Source of the DNA: Nitrososphaerota archaeon
Lineage (GTDB): Archaea > Iainarchaeota > Iainarchaeia > Iainarchaeales > GCA-2688035
Direction: 5' to 3'
DNA: 40,291 nucleotides
Assembly (NCBI GenBank): GCA_017610265.1
Contig: JAFCCH010000003.1
Coordinates: 1 to 40,291 of the forward strand
Numbering within the stretch: the first letter of the stretch is position 1; every line of letters starts with the position of its first letter. Shown here in pieces: positions 16,286-24,600 of this stretch. The notes beneath the pieces were generated by a model. That model saw only the letters and a list, made by a program, of their open reading frames with translations, was not told the origin of the DNA and made no database searches. The translations under genes and the position numbers were made by a program.

Positions 16286-17383
16286 ATGGAAAAGCTTGAT
16301 AGCAATAAATTAGAGGCAAGATTTAAGGAATTTTGCAAAAACCTTTCCAAGGAAGACAAGGTTGCAATAATTCACCATTCCGATGCAGACGGGATCTGTT
16401 CAGCCGTAATAACAGGAAAAGCGATTGAAAAGCTTACAGGCAACAAGCCGGTTGTGGTAAGGCCTTATGAATACGGAAACAGAAGTCAGGTGAGAAAAGC
16501 AACTGAATTAATGAAGAAAGAGAAGGTAAACAAGGCAATCTTTGTTGACATCGGCATTGACGGTGCACCTCACGGCCTGGAAGACTTTTGCCCGTTTGAA
16601 AAATGCCTTGTGATTGACCACCACAAAATGTACAAGGATTTGAACGACGAAAAGGTTGTTTTTCTTAAATCACAATTTTTTACTGACATGGATTCAAGCA
16701 ACTATGTTGCAAGCAAATTTGCATTTGATCTCTTTGGCAAAGTTACCGATATGGAAGAATTTGACTGGCTTGCATGTGTTGGCATTTTGGGCGACATGAG
16801 TTTTAAGGCCTGGAAAGACTTTGTCAAAAAAACCATTGAAAAAAGAAATGTTTCAATGACCTGGCTTTACAGGTTCCTTGACTTGATTGCATCAGTGGAA
16901 GTTGTTGCAAAAGACAGGCTGCCAGAACTTTACTGGGAACTTTATGATGCAAAAAACCCAGCAGATGTTTTAGAAAGTTCGTTCCAGAAATATTTAAAAA
17001 TTTTCAAGGAAGAAAAAGATTCTCTTGTAGAAGAATTTGACAAAAAGTCAGAGAAATTTCCCAAAATAGAACTTTGCATTTATCCATTCAGGGCCAAGCA
17101 TGAAAACATCAAAAGCTATGTCATAAATGAGATAAGCGAAATGAAGCCAAACAAAACAATTATCCTAATTCAATATCTTGAAACAGGAATTGTAAGGTTT
17201 AGCGCAAGAAGGCAGGATGGAAAGGTTAAGGTAAACGATTTGTTAACAGAGGCAGTGAAAGGAATTCCAAGGGGGAGTGCAGGCGGTCACGCTCCTGCAG
17301 CCGCAGGATCTGTTCCAAGGCAGCATCTTTCAAAATTTAAGAAAAATGTTGTGACAATTCTTGAAAAGCAGTATGAAAAATAA
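16286..17383 (+). CDS. DHH/DHHA1 family phosphoesterase (RecJ-like)
   Basis: A 365-residue manganese-dependent phosphoesterase. The DHH domain shows HHSDADG at 30-36, IFVDIGID, IDHHKMY (the DHH motif) and GILGDMS. The C-terminal DHHA1 domain shows VRFSARRQDGKV and the glycine-rich GGHAPAAAGSVP. The family includes RecJ-type 5' exonucleases and nanoRNA or cyclic-dinucleotide hydrolases. This one lacks the OB domain of bacterial RecJ and is shorter than the replisome nuclease GAN. It converges with polX, the stops touching with no intervening base, which fits but does not prove a repair role. Upstream is a TTATTATTA-type box at about 16251-16262. Confidence 0.88.
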   Translation: MEKLDSNKLEARFKEFCKNLSKEDKVAIIHHSDADGICSAVITGKAIEKLTGNKPVVVRPYEYGNRSQVRKATELMKKEKVNKAIFVDIGIDGAPHGLEDFCPFEKCLVIDHHKMYKDLNDEKVVFLKSQFFTDMDSSNYVASKFAFDLFGKVTDMEEFDWLACVGILGDMSFKAWKDFVKKTIEKRNVSMTWLYRFLDLIASVEVVAKDRLPELYWELYDAKNPADVLESSFQKYLKIFKEEKDSLVEEFDKKSEKFPKIELCIYPFRAKHENIKSYVINEISEMKPNKTIILIQYLETGIVRFSARRQDGKVKVNDLLTEAVKGIPRGSAGGHAPAAAGSVPRQHLSKFKKNVVTILEKQYEK

Positions 17384-18382
17384 TTATTTTGCATTAAAGG
17401 ATTTAATTGCAGCCTCTATCTCTCCCTTATTCTCCCTCAACTCTGGTTCGATATAAGAAAGGCCAAGTGCGTTGTAAACATCTTTTTCAGTCTTGCTTGC
17501 AACAACCTCTTCCCCCTTGAAAACACCGTACTCACTTAGCTTTAAGCCCTTCTTAATTGCAATTTTTCTCAAGGTAATTGAATGGCTTTTGCTCCCGGTA
17601 AAGTACTGCATTGCAGAACCCCATTGCTCAAGTTTTACAACACGAAAATCAACCTGAAGACCTGTTTTTAGAACAATGCTTGTCTTTTTTGGACCGGAAG
17701 CCAAAACTTTTTTCACAGAAGGGATTGAAACAATTGCACTTACAATAGACATTGGAACTTTTGAAGCAACAAGAATGTCAATGTCTCCAATGGTTGGCTT
17801 TTTTCTTCTAATGGAACCAGCCACTTCAACCATTTCAACGCCTTTAACCTTCTTTATTCTGGCCGCAAGCTTTTTTGCAACAGGCAAAACCTCAGACAAA
17901 GGAATTCTGTCAGTCTTTACTCCGTTTTCCAAAGCCTTCAGAATTTCCTGCTCTGTCTTCTCAGCAAAACCTGCCAACTTAACAATTTGATGCTTTTCAG
18001 CTGCCTTCTTTAAATCCTCCAAAGTAGCAATTGCCAATTCCTTATAGAGAACACGCAGCTTTTTGGGGCCAAGGCCTGGAACAATGTCTAACAAAGCCAG
18101 GTCCACAGGAGTAGTTTTCTTAAGCTTTTCAAAATAAGCAAGCTTGCCGGTTTTTAAAAACTCTTCAATTTTTTTCGAAATATGTTCTCCGACAGCCGGA
18201 ATTTCGTCCAATGCCTTTAGCCCGCCTTCCCTATAGACTTCTGCAAGGGGCTTTGGCATTGATTCAATGGCATTGGCAGCCGCCCTGTAAGCACGCGGCT
18301 TCCACTGCACATCCTGCATCTCAAGAAGGTCTGCAATTTTGTAGAAAATGTCAGCTATTTTCTGATTAGCAATTTTTGGCAT
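17384..18382 (-). CDS. polX: DNA polymerase family X without PHP domain
   Basis: A gap-filling DNA polymerase of 332 residues. An 8-kDa-like helical domain is followed by two helix-hairpin-helix motifs (IPAVGEHIS near 61-69 and VPGLGPKK near 101-108), then the nucleotidyltransferase palm: GSIRRKKPTIGDIDIL with Asp200 and Asp202, and LQVDFRVV with Asp245. YFTGSKSHSITLR and a C-terminal thumb remain. Most bacterial and archaeal PolX proteins are about 570 residues and carry a C-terminal PHP nuclease; here the protein ends after the thumb. It is five bases downstream of the zinc-finger gene and likely co-transcribed with it. Role: base-excision or end-joining repair synthesis. Confidence 0.93.
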   Translation of the reverse strand: MPKIANQKIADIFYKIADLLEMQDVQWKPRAYRAAANAIESMPKPLAEVYREGGLKALDEIPAVGEHISKKIEEFLKTGKLAYFEKLKKTTPVDLALLDIVPGLGPKKLRVLYKELAIATLEDLKKAAEKHQIVKLAGFAEKTEQEILKALENGVKTDRIPLSEVLPVAKKLAARIKKVKGVEMVEVAGSIRRKKPTIGDIDILVASKVPMSIVSAIVSIPSVKKVLASGPKKTSIVLKTGLQVDFRVVKLEQWGSAMQYFTGSKSHSITLRKIAIKKGLKLSEYGVFKGEEVVASKTEKDVYNALGLSYIEPELRENKGEIEAAIKSFNAK

Positions 18383-18387
18383 AAACC

Positions 18388-18648
18388 TTAGGCCTGATTT
18401 TCTTTCTCAAACTTGTCGGCACATTCCTGGCTGCAAAAGGTATAATTTGTACCATTAATTTCTCTTGAAACCGACTTTTCATAATCAAGCTGCTTTCCGC
18501 AGGAATTGCAGTTCACAAGCTTTGTGTCCTCATAACCTTCCATAAAAGCCGCTTCAGCAGGCTCTATTTCATCCTTTTCCAACTGCTCTTTCCTGTCTTC
18601 CTTGTTGTAAATATTTTCGTCCTCTTTTTCAATTTCTTGTCCAGTCAA
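18388..18648 (-). CDS. small TRASH-like zinc-finger protein
   Basis: About 86 residues. The first 45 are acidic and probably flexible (GQEIEKEDENIYNKEDRKEQ). The last 40 hold a Cys4 metal site, CNSCGKQLDYE followed by FCSQECADKF, the C-x2-C/C-x3-C pattern of TRASH/YHS-like treble clefs that bind Zn or sense metals. The start is TTG at 18648 because GGAGGTG stands six bases before it. The frame extends upstream to 18699 without a better signal. It is immediately upstream of polX, five bases away, so it may partner or regulate that polymerase. That link is inferred from position only. Confidence 0.75.
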   Translation of the reverse strand: MTGQEIEKEDENIYNKEDRKEQLEKDEIEPAEAAFMEGYEDTKLVNCNSCGKQLDYEKSVSREINGTNYTFCSQECADKFEKENQA

Positions 18649-18759
18649 ATGAAACACCTCCAATAAAAACAAGCGATTCTGCTTATTATATTTTTCCAAA
18701 CTACTGTAGAGAAAACAATCATAGTTATGTTTTTAATGGTTTAACCCTTAATTTTTAGC

Positions 18760-19674
18760 ATGTCAGAGAAAAGGGGTTTTCTACTGGTTTTATTGACAGC
18801 AATAGTCAGTGGAGTAAGCATTTTTGCAAACAGCTTTGCAGTAAAGGGATTTGACCCATTTGTGTTCACCTTCCTAAAAAATGCAATTGTGGCCCTGTTT
18901 CTTTTCTCACTGATTTTGCTCATTAAAGAGCTTCCAAGCATTAAAGAGCTTTCAAAAAGACAGTGGACAAAGCTTGTTGCAATAGGCCTTGTTGGAGGAA
19001 GCATTCCTTTCCTAATGTTCTTTTACGCCTTAAAACTTTCAACAGCAATCAATGCAGGATTTTTACACAAGACCCTTTTCCTTTGGGCTTCGGTCTTTGC
19101 ATTCTTTTTCCTCAAGGAAAAAATTGACAAAAGGTTTTTGGGAGCGGCTGTTTTGCTTCTTGCAGGCAACTTCCTGTTGTTCAGCATTTCCTCATTTGGA
19201 TTGCCCGAAATTCTTATCCTTGCGGCAACAATGCTTTGGGCAGGAGAAAATGTTTTGTCAAAACATGTGCTGGCCGAAACAAACGGAAGGGTTGTTGCAT
19301 TTGGAAGAATGTTCTTTGGCAGTGTTTTCATCCTGGCATTCCTTTTCTTCACAAACAATGTCGGACCAATCTTTGAACTTTCAATTGAACAATTTTACTG
19401 GAGCATTATTGCATCAGGATTCCTTTTCGCATATGTTGCAACATTCTACTCAGGCCTGAAACATTTGCCTGTTCACAAGGCAACATCTGTTTTATTGCTT
19501 GCCCAGCCAATAACAGCAATTCTTTCACTTGCTTTTTTGGGAAAAGTAGTTTCAGTTCAACAGTCATTTGGATTCCTTCTGATTATTGGAGGAGTCTGCC
19601 TCTTGTTTGGACTTGGCTTTGTGTTACAGATAGTAAAATCCAAGGGTTTTTCCATTGCAACAGCAAGAGATTAA
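18760..19674 (+). CDS. EamA/DMT-family transporter
   Basis: A 304-residue integral membrane protein with about ten hydrophobic segments arranged as two EamA repeats, e.g. FLLVLLTAIVSGVSIFANSF at the N-terminus and SFGFLLIIGGVCLLFGLGFV near the end. The small loops, Ala/Gly-rich helices and PITAIL late in the second repeat are typical of drug/metabolite exporters. Substrate is unknown. A TGTTTTTAAT box is centred about 27 bases before the ATG, so translation is probably leaderless. Its last 20 bases overlap the start of the DUF6390 gene, giving possible translational coupling. Confidence 0.9.
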   Translation: MSEKRGFLLVLLTAIVSGVSIFANSFAVKGFDPFVFTFLKNAIVALFLFSLILLIKELPSIKELSKRQWTKLVAIGLVGGSIPFLMFFYALKLSTAINAGFLHKTLFLWASVFAFFFLKEKIDKRFLGAAVLLLAGNFLLFSISSFGLPEILILAATMLWAGENVLSKHVLAETNGRVVAFGRMFFGSVFILAFLFFTNNVGPIFELSIEQFYWSIIASGFLFAYVATFYSGLKHLPVHKATSVLLLAQPITAILSLAFLGKVVSVQQSFGFLLIIGGVCLLFGLGFVLQIVKSKGFSIATARD

Positions 19675-20368
19675 CGCCCTGAAAAAAGCCTGCTTTTACT
19701 CTTTTCCGCCAAACAAGCTTGGCTATTGCGGGCCTGACGAAAGCTGGAAGACCTTTGACATATTTGTTTCAGGACAGAGCAATGAAAAAAGCCAGGAAGT
19801 AAAATTTCTTTTGGAAAAGTTTTACGGTCTGCACAATTACCTTGAAGCAATTGCAAGAGCAAACAGCCTTGACCCTTTTGACAAAGAAGTAATTGAAGCC
19901 TACTGGATTGGAAACAGGCTTTTGGAAAAGGTAAGCTTTGAGGAAACGCAGAACGCAATTATTTCACTGCAAAAACACGGCCTGCCAAAAAAGATTGCTG
20001 AAAAGAAAGCGGCTAAATTGCCAAGAGGAATGATACCCCACCACAGTATGCATGTACTTTATGTAAATTTTATCACGTCCAAATTGGAACCCATTGTGAA
20101 AAATCTTTCAAGCTGCATTGTGCAATGGGCAAAGGTTGAGAAAAACAGGGGAGACACAATTGCAATAAAAGGCATTGAACTGTTTTCAGAGGCAAACGAA
20201 TTAAAGATTAGGGAGAAAGAAAAAATTGTTGAAAACCCTTTTGGAGTTAAAGCAGAAAAGGGATTTGTTTCAACCCACTGGGGACGGGCAATTGAAGAAA
20301 TTTCAGAAGAAGAAATGAAAAATTTGAAAAAGTATACAATTAAGACAGTTGAATTAATGAACAAATAG
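19655..20368 (+). CDS. DUF6390-like protein, hydrogenase-associated
   Basis: About 237 residues from a TTG at 19655 preceded by AAGGG. I recognise the DUF6390 pattern: an N-terminal YSFPPNKLGYCGPDE, a central RGMIPHHSMHVLYV, then KNRGDTIAIKGIELF and FVSTHWGRAIEEI. In actinobacteria this family is encoded in [NiFe]-hydrogenase clusters; its function is not established. Here it converges on hypC with no gap, which supports the same association in this archaeon. The conserved Cys and paired His could bind metal, but that is inference. The start overlaps the EamA gene by 20 bases; an alternative start at a CTG near 19679 would remove the overlap. Confidence 0.75.
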   Translation: MQQQEINALKKACFYSFPPNKLGYCGPDESWKTFDIFVSGQSNEKSQEVKFLLEKFYGLHNYLEAIARANSLDPFDKEVIEAYWIGNRLLEKVSFEETQNAIISLQKHGLPKKIAEKKAAKLPRGMIPHHSMHVLYVNFITSKLEPIVKNLSSCIVQWAKVEKNRGDTIAIKGIELFSEANELKIREKEKIVENPFGVKAEKGFVSTHWGRAIEEISEEEMKNLKKYTIKTVELMNK

Positions 20369-20569
20369 CTATTCTTCGAGGCAGCCCCAAACCTCTTTTG
20401 CATCCTCTTCCGAAACCCTGTCAACGATAAAGCCCTGCTGCACAAGAACAAATTCACCTTCTTTTGCGTGAATCATCTTGTTCAAAACTTCTCTTTTCAG
20501 GCCAGGCATTTCAACAATTGCCTTTTCGCCTCTTACTTCAACAACCTTTGCAGGAAACGCCAAACACAT
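20369..20569 (-). CDS. hypC: hydrogenase assembly chaperone HypC/HupF
   Basis: A 66-residue protein beginning MCLAFPAKVVEV. Met1-Cys2 is the signature of HypC chaperones, which carry the Fe(CN)2CO group with HypD and deliver it to the large subunit of [NiFe]-hydrogenase. The small OB-like beta barrel is visible in KAIVEMPGLKREVL and GEFVLVQQGFIVDRVSEEDA. AGGAGG stands eight bases before the ATG. No other hyp gene or hydrogenase subunit is in the window, so either the rest lies elsewhere or this is a remnant. It is divergent from the nitroreductase gene and converges on the DUF6390 gene. Confidence 0.93.
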   Translation of the reverse strand: MCLAFPAKVVEVRGEKAIVEMPGLKREVLNKMIHAKEGEFVLVQQGFIVDRVSEEDAKEVWGCLEE

Positions 20570-20667
20570 CTTTTCAACCTCCTAGTGACAAAGTAATATT
20601 CTAACTTCTTTTTAATCTATTTATCACTAAAAAAAGGAATTTAAAGATTGCCACATTAAATATTGTT

Positions 20668-21240
20668 ATGGACGTTTACAATGCCATTTTGAAAAGGCGA
20701 ACAATTAGGCGGTTTCAAAAAAAAGCAATCCCATTCCCTGTTTTGGAGAAATGTGTTAATGCAGCTAGATTAAGCCCTACTGCAAGAAATGTGCAGCCTT
20801 TGGAATTTGTTGCAGTAAATGACACAACACAGGTTGCATTGCTTAACAAGGCTGTTCGTTTTGGCGGAGTTGTAGGACAAAAAGGTCGCGTGAAAGGAGA
20901 AGAACCAAAAGCATTTATTGCAATAATTGCAGAAAAAGAAAAAATAACTAGTTACACAAATACAGATATTGGAATTGCCGCAGAAGCAATTGTTTTAACC
21001 GCCTTGGAATCAGAAATTGCATCCTGTATGATGGGAGCAATTGAACGGGAAAAGATTAAGGAAACTCTTGGAATTCCAAACAATTTTGAGATTCCGCTTG
21101 TGGTTGCATTGGGTTACCCCCTGGAGAAATCAGTTGCACATGATGAAACAGAGGGCATTCCCTACGGCGCTGACGAAAAAGGAGTAATGCACATTCCAAA
21201 AAGACCCTTGGAAAAGGTTTTGCACAAAAACAAGTTTTGA
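20668..21240 (+). CDS. nitroreductase-family flavoprotein
   Basis: A 190-residue FMN-dependent oxidoreductase. The family start is clear: ILKRRTIRRFQ contacts the FMN phosphate and RLSPTARNVQPLEFVAV forms the second phosphate contact. IGIAAEAIVLTALESEIASCM is the dimer-interface helix, and ALGYPLE precedes the C-terminal tail. Natural substrates of such archaeal proteins are usually unknown; quinone, nitro-compound or flavin reduction are all possible. Its TATA-like AATTTAAAG at 20638-20646 is about 26 bases from the ATG. It shares the 98-base divergent intergenic region with hypC. The next basic-protein gene begins ten bases after its stop. Confidence 0.9.
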   Translation: MDVYNAILKRRTIRRFQKKAIPFPVLEKCVNAARLSPTARNVQPLEFVAVNDTTQVALLNKAVRFGGVVGQKGRVKGEEPKAFIAIIAEKEKITSYTNTDIGIAAEAIVLTALESEIASCMMGAIEREKIKETLGIPNNFEIPLVVALGYPLEKSVAHDETEGIPYGADEKGVMHIPKRPLEKVLHKNKF

Positions 21241-21249
21241 GTTGTTTGA

Positions 21250-21624
21250 ATGGTGAGAAAACCCATGAAAAAAATAGTGAAAAAGACCAAGCAGCCTGTT
21301 GTAAGAAGTGGAAACACAGCCAGGGGTTCAAAGAAAAGATTAACGCAAAGTGAACTTGACTTTTTAAAAAAGCTCATTGACCCAAAAGCAAGATTTGAAA
21401 CAATGAAAAGGAACGGATTTAGAACAGTTGGTTTTGGAAAAGACCTAAACAGAAAAACCCTTTCAGAAATGCATCCAAGAACATTGCAGGAAAGCTATAA
21501 AACACTTGACGATTTGTTAATAGGGCGAAAAAAGCCAACTTCGGAAGAGGCTGTAAAAATTGTTACAAGCCTTAGGGACAAGTTTGGCGCAGAAATCCTA
21601 AGAAGAAAAGGAATTAAGCCTTAG
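21250..21624 (+). CDS. small basic protein, unknown
   Basis: A 124-residue protein. The N-terminal 30 residues are strongly basic (MVRKPMKKIVKKTKQPVV), followed by a helical domain with LTQSELDFLKKLIDP and EEAVKIVTSLRDKFG. I do not recognise it. It begins ten bases after the nitroreductase stop on the same strand and probably shares its transcript. It ends with a four-base overlap of the converging porB gene. Lys/Arg content and the KKP-type N-terminus place it with the other basic orphans of the window. Confidence 0.72.
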   Translation: MVRKPMKKIVKKTKQPVVRSGNTARGSKKRLTQSELDFLKKLIDPKARFETMKRNGFRTVGFGKDLNRKTLSEMHPRTLQESYKTLDDLLIGRKKPTSEEAVKIVTSLRDKFGAEILRRKGIKP

Positions 21625-22535
21625 AAAAGAGTGTCAAATGCCTTCTTACCCTCTATTTCAAGCAAGAAATCATACCTTTTGTCAACATAGACCTGAATCT
21701 TTTCAACTTCATCAGGTTTCAAGTGTTTAAACCTACCCTGAACCTTCAAATAGTCAAGAACAGGGGTTGCCTTTTCTTTCTCAATCTTTTGAGTGAAGGT
21801 AAGGACACCGTCCTCAATCTCGTACAAAGGAAAAACCCTTGACTGCACTGCAATCCTTGAAAGCTCAACCGCAACATCGCTCTTGGTATGCCATCCAACA
21901 GGGCAAACGCTAAAAGCATGAATAAAAGAACCGTACGGAGTTGCCAACGCCTTCTTAACCTTTTTATGCAAATCATAAAGGTTTGCAGGAGTACATGTTG
22001 CAACATACTTTATGCCATGAGCTGCAACAATTAAAGGCAATGGCTTTTTTGGTTCTTGTTTTCCGTGAACTGCCTTTCCGACAGGGCTTGTTGTGGTGTT
22101 TGCAAGAAAAGGAGTTGCTCCACTTCTCTGAACACCTGTATTCATGTAAGCTTCGTTGTCAGTGCAAATATAAGTAAATTTGTTGCCCCTTTCAAGCGCT
22201 CCTGACAAAGCACCAAAGCCAATGTCAAAAGTTGAGCCATCCCCTCCAAAAACAAGCAAATTTGTCTCGTCTCTCTTACCCTGCATTCTCAAAGCAGCGT
22301 CAATTCCTGAAGCAATTGCTGAATTGTTTTCAAAAGCACCGTGAATCCAAGGAATTGTCCAACTGGTCTCAGGATAAGGGGTTGAAACAACCTCCATACA
22401 GCCAGTTGCCATTACAACAATTGAGTTAGGCCCAGCTGCCTTTACAACATGCCTTACTACAAGCGCTTCACCGCATCCGGCACAGGCTCTGTGGCCTGAA
22501 ACAAACCTTTCCTCATAAGATAAGCCTTTAATCAT
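21621..22535 (-). CDS. porB: pyruvate:ferredoxin oxidoreductase beta subunit
   Basis: Thiamine diphosphate-binding subunit of the oxygen-sensitive enzyme that converts pyruvate and CoA to acetyl-CoA, CO2 and reduced ferredoxin. It has 304 residues from the ATG at 22535, which lies four bases after the porA stop. Seen: HRACAGCGEAL and ATGCMEVV with Cys ligands of a [4Fe-4S] cluster, and the TPP-Mg motif GGDGSTFDIGFGAL followed by TDNEAYMNTGVQRSG. SVCPVGW appears near residue 205. Upstream in-frame ATGs at 22562 and 22601 would overlap porA and are less likely. It is last of the operon porG-porD-porA-porB, the usual archaeal order. Confidence 0.95.
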   Translation of the reverse strand: MIKGLSYEERFVSGHRACAGCGEALVVRHVVKAAGPNSIVVMATGCMEVVSTPYPETSWTIPWIHGAFENNSAIASGIDAALRMQGKRDETNLLVFGGDGSTFDIGFGALSGALERGNKFTYICTDNEAYMNTGVQRSGATPFLANTTTSPVGKAVHGKQEPKKPLPLIVAAHGIKYVATCTPANLYDLHKKVKKALATPYGSFIHAFSVCPVGWHTKSDVAVELSRIAVQSRVFPLYEIEDGVLTFTQKIEKEKATPVLDYLKVQGRFKHLKPDEVEKIQVYVDKRYDFLLEIEGKKAFDTLF

Positions 22536-22539
22536 TCTT

Positions 22540-23688
22540 TCAGTCAAACAACCAGCTCCCATTCTGCTTTCCCTTTTCAAGGTCTGAAAAAACCTTTTCA
22601 AAAAGTTTTACAGTAATGTCCATTCCACCAAGTCCAGCAATATAGCCGTTAACAGTAAGGTCATTGCAGTAAATTGCACTCCTTACATCAGTTACAAGCG
22701 GACCTTCCTGACCCAAAGAAATATGCCTGTCAATAACTGCCAAAGCCTTAAGATTTTTAACAGCAACCTGCAGTTCTTTTTCAGGGAAAGGCCTCAAAGA
22801 CCTAACTTTAATCATTCCAACTTTTTTGCCTTGCTTTCTTAATTTGTCAATTGTAACCCTTGCAGTTCCGCAAAGTGTTCCCATTCCAAGGACAGCATAA
22901 TCTGCGTCCCCCATTTTGTACAAGTCCAAAAGGCCAGAACCATAAGATCTTCCAAAAGATTTTTTGAAATCCTTGTTAACCTTTTTGATAACATCCAAAG
23001 AAGTAATCATTGCATCCTGCTGCTGCTTCTTAAAGTACATGTAACTATTTGGAAACCCAATTGGCCCAAAGGTCTTTGGATTCTTAATGTCAAGCTTGTG
23101 CTTTAAGCTGAATTTTGGAAGGAATTTGTCAACAGTTTTTTGATCAGGAACATCTACCTGTTCAAACACATGTGAAAGAGTAAATCCGTCAAAGCAAACC
23201 ATTAATGGAAGCATTACACCCTTGTCCTCACTTATCTTAACGCCCTGAATTACTGTATCAAGTGCTTCCTGGCTGCTTTCAACCCATAACTGAATCCAGC
23301 CCTGGTCTCTTGCAGAAACAGCGTCACTATGGTCGTTCCAAATGCTTATCGGCGCACTTACAGCACGATTTGCAACAGCCATTACTCCAGGCAGCCTCAT
23401 GCCGCTTACAATTGGCAAAACTTCGTACATTAATAAAAGACCCTGACTGCTTGTGGCAGTAAAAGTTCTGCTTCCAGCAGCAATAGAACCAAGGAACGCA
23501 GAAGCAGCGCTGTGCTCTGACTCAACATCAATCATTGCACATTTCATTTCGCCGTTGTTAATAAATTGAGCAAGATCTTCCACAACATGAGTTTGAGGTG
23601 TAATTGGATACATCGGAATTACATCTGGCCTTGTAAGCTTTGCCCCAATTGCAATGGCATGCGATGCCTCAATTACCCTTTTTGTCAT
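22540..23688 (-). CDS. porA: pyruvate:ferredoxin oxidoreductase alpha subunit
   Basis: A 382-residue subunit carrying the pyrimidine-binding half of the TPP site. It shows IPMYPITPQTHVVEDLA, the catalytic-type EHSAASAFLGSIAAG, and TATSSQGLLLMYEVLP, all standard for PorA. A C-terminal transketolase-like region contains AVLGMGTLCGTARV and VIDRHISLGQEGPL. GAGGTT lies upstream of the ATG. The ATG overlaps the porD stop by four bases (ATGA at 23685-23688), so translation is coupled. A 2-ketoisovalerate or other 2-oxoacid preference cannot be excluded without structural comparison, but the YPITPQT and beta-subunit motifs fit pyruvate. Confidence 0.95.
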   Translation of the reverse strand: MTKRVIEASHAIAIGAKLTRPDVIPMYPITPQTHVVEDLAQFINNGEMKCAMIDVESEHSAASAFLGSIAAGSRTFTATSSQGLLLMYEVLPIVSGMRLPGVMAVANRAVSAPISIWNDHSDAVSARDQGWIQLWVESSQEALDTVIQGVKISEDKGVMLPLMVCFDGFTLSHVFEQVDVPDQKTVDKFLPKFSLKHKLDIKNPKTFGPIGFPNSYMYFKKQQQDAMITSLDVIKKVNKDFKKSFGRSYGSGLLDLYKMGDADYAVLGMGTLCGTARVTIDKLRKQGKKVGMIKVRSLRPFPEKELQVAVKNLKALAVIDRHISLGQEGPLVTDVRSAIYCNDLTVNGYIAGLGGMDITVKLFEKVFSDLEKGKQNGSWLFD

Positions 23689-23966
23689 TTCTTTTCAACC
23701 TCTTTTGCAATGCATTTAACCGGACACTGCTTTACACAAATAAGGCAACCCTTGCAGTAATCATAATCAATCTCAACTCTTTCAGTCTTTTTGTCAATCC
23801 TTATGGCGGCATCAGGGCAAACCTGCCAGCACTGATAGCACTTTATGCACTTGCTTTGGTCAATAATCGGCCTGAAGACACGCCAGTCTCCTGTGTGATA
23901 ATTCTTGCTGCTTCCAGGTTTTGTTACAACAGCACCCTGCTCAAAATTTTGTTTCTTTTTTTTCAT
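23685..23966 (-). CDS. porD: pyruvate:ferredoxin oxidoreductase delta subunit
   Basis: A 93-residue 2[4Fe-4S] ferredoxin-like subunit that carries electrons from TPP toward external ferredoxin. Two cluster motifs are intact: CIKCYQCWQVCPD and CKGCLICVKQCPVKC. The N-terminal NYHTGDWRVFRPIID is typical of PorD. The start at 23966 is six bases downstream of the porG stop, and its stop overlaps porA. Confidence 0.96.
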   Translation of the reverse strand: MKKKKQNFEQGAVVTKPGSSKNYHTGDWRVFRPIIDQSKCIKCYQCWQVCPDAAIRIDKKTERVEIDYDYCKGCLICVKQCPVKCIAKEVEKK

Positions 23967-23972
23967 AAAAAA

Positions 23973-24530
23973 TCACTTACACTTATCTGCTACAGCCTTT
24001 GCAGCTTTTTTGTTCAATTGTGCAATTGCTGCCTTGCCCCTTGCAGTAAACAGCTCGTCAATGGCCTTGTCCAAAGCCTTTAATGAAACATCTTTACTCA
24101 AAGCACAGAATGCTCCAAGGGCGGCAACATTTACAAACGGCTTTCCGATTACTTCAAGTGCAATTTTTGTAATGTCAATTGCATGCACATTAAAGCCAGG
24201 CAATTTTTTCTTGAGTTCGGCCTCGGTCTTGTCGGTGTTAACAATAATAATGCCGTCCTTTTGCATGCCGCTTGTTACATCAACTGTATCAAGAAGCGAA
24301 CTGTCAAGGACAATAACATAATCGGGATCGTAAACATGTTGCCTTAGGTTAATTGGCTTTTTGTCAATTCTTACATAACTTTCAACAGGAGCTCCAGTCC
24401 TTTCAACGCCAAAATTTGGAAAGGCCTGGCTGTACATTCCGTCATAAAATGCGGCAATTGCAAGCACTTGCGTACTTGTTACAGCCCCTTGTCCGCCTCG
24501 GCCATGCAGCCTAATTTCTTTCAAAACCAT
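23973..24530 (-). CDS. porG: pyruvate:ferredoxin oxidoreductase gamma subunit
   Basis: A 185-residue CoA-binding subunit. Family motifs are IRLHGRGGQGAVTSTQVLA, SQAFPNFGVERTGAPVESYV, and VIVLDSSLL. The frame opens at a TTG at 24536, but the ATG at 24530 is preferred. A TATA-like AAGTTTATATTC (minus strand, 24563-24574) sits about 38 bases upstream, implying a leader of roughly ten bases for the whole porGDAB transcript. It is divergent from the acylphosphatase gene. Confidence 0.95.
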   Translation of the reverse strand: MVLKEIRLHGRGGQGAVTSTQVLAIAAFYDGMYSQAFPNFGVERTGAPVESYVRIDKKPINLRQHVYDPDYVIVLDSSLLDTVDVTSGMQKDGIIIVNTDKTEAELKKKLPGFNVHAIDITKIALEVIGKPFVNVAALGAFCALSKDVSLKALDKAIDELFTARGKAAIAQLNKKAAKAVADKCK

Positions 24531-24600
24531 TATCAAAACCTTAACCTAAGTGCTTAAGAAAAGAATATAAACTTTATTTTAATAAAGCTATTGGTTCAAA

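Noticed and set aside
19023-19358. Long antisense frames within EamA, por and other genes
   Set aside because: They are shadow frames created by biased codon use; none has a promoter, ribosome site or recognisable motif.
20363-20372. Palindrome AATAGCTATT as a terminator or operator
   Set aside because: It is made by two stop codons, TAG and CTA, meeting end to end; a similar case occurs at about 26530-26543. There is no stem-loop with a following T-run strong enough to call.
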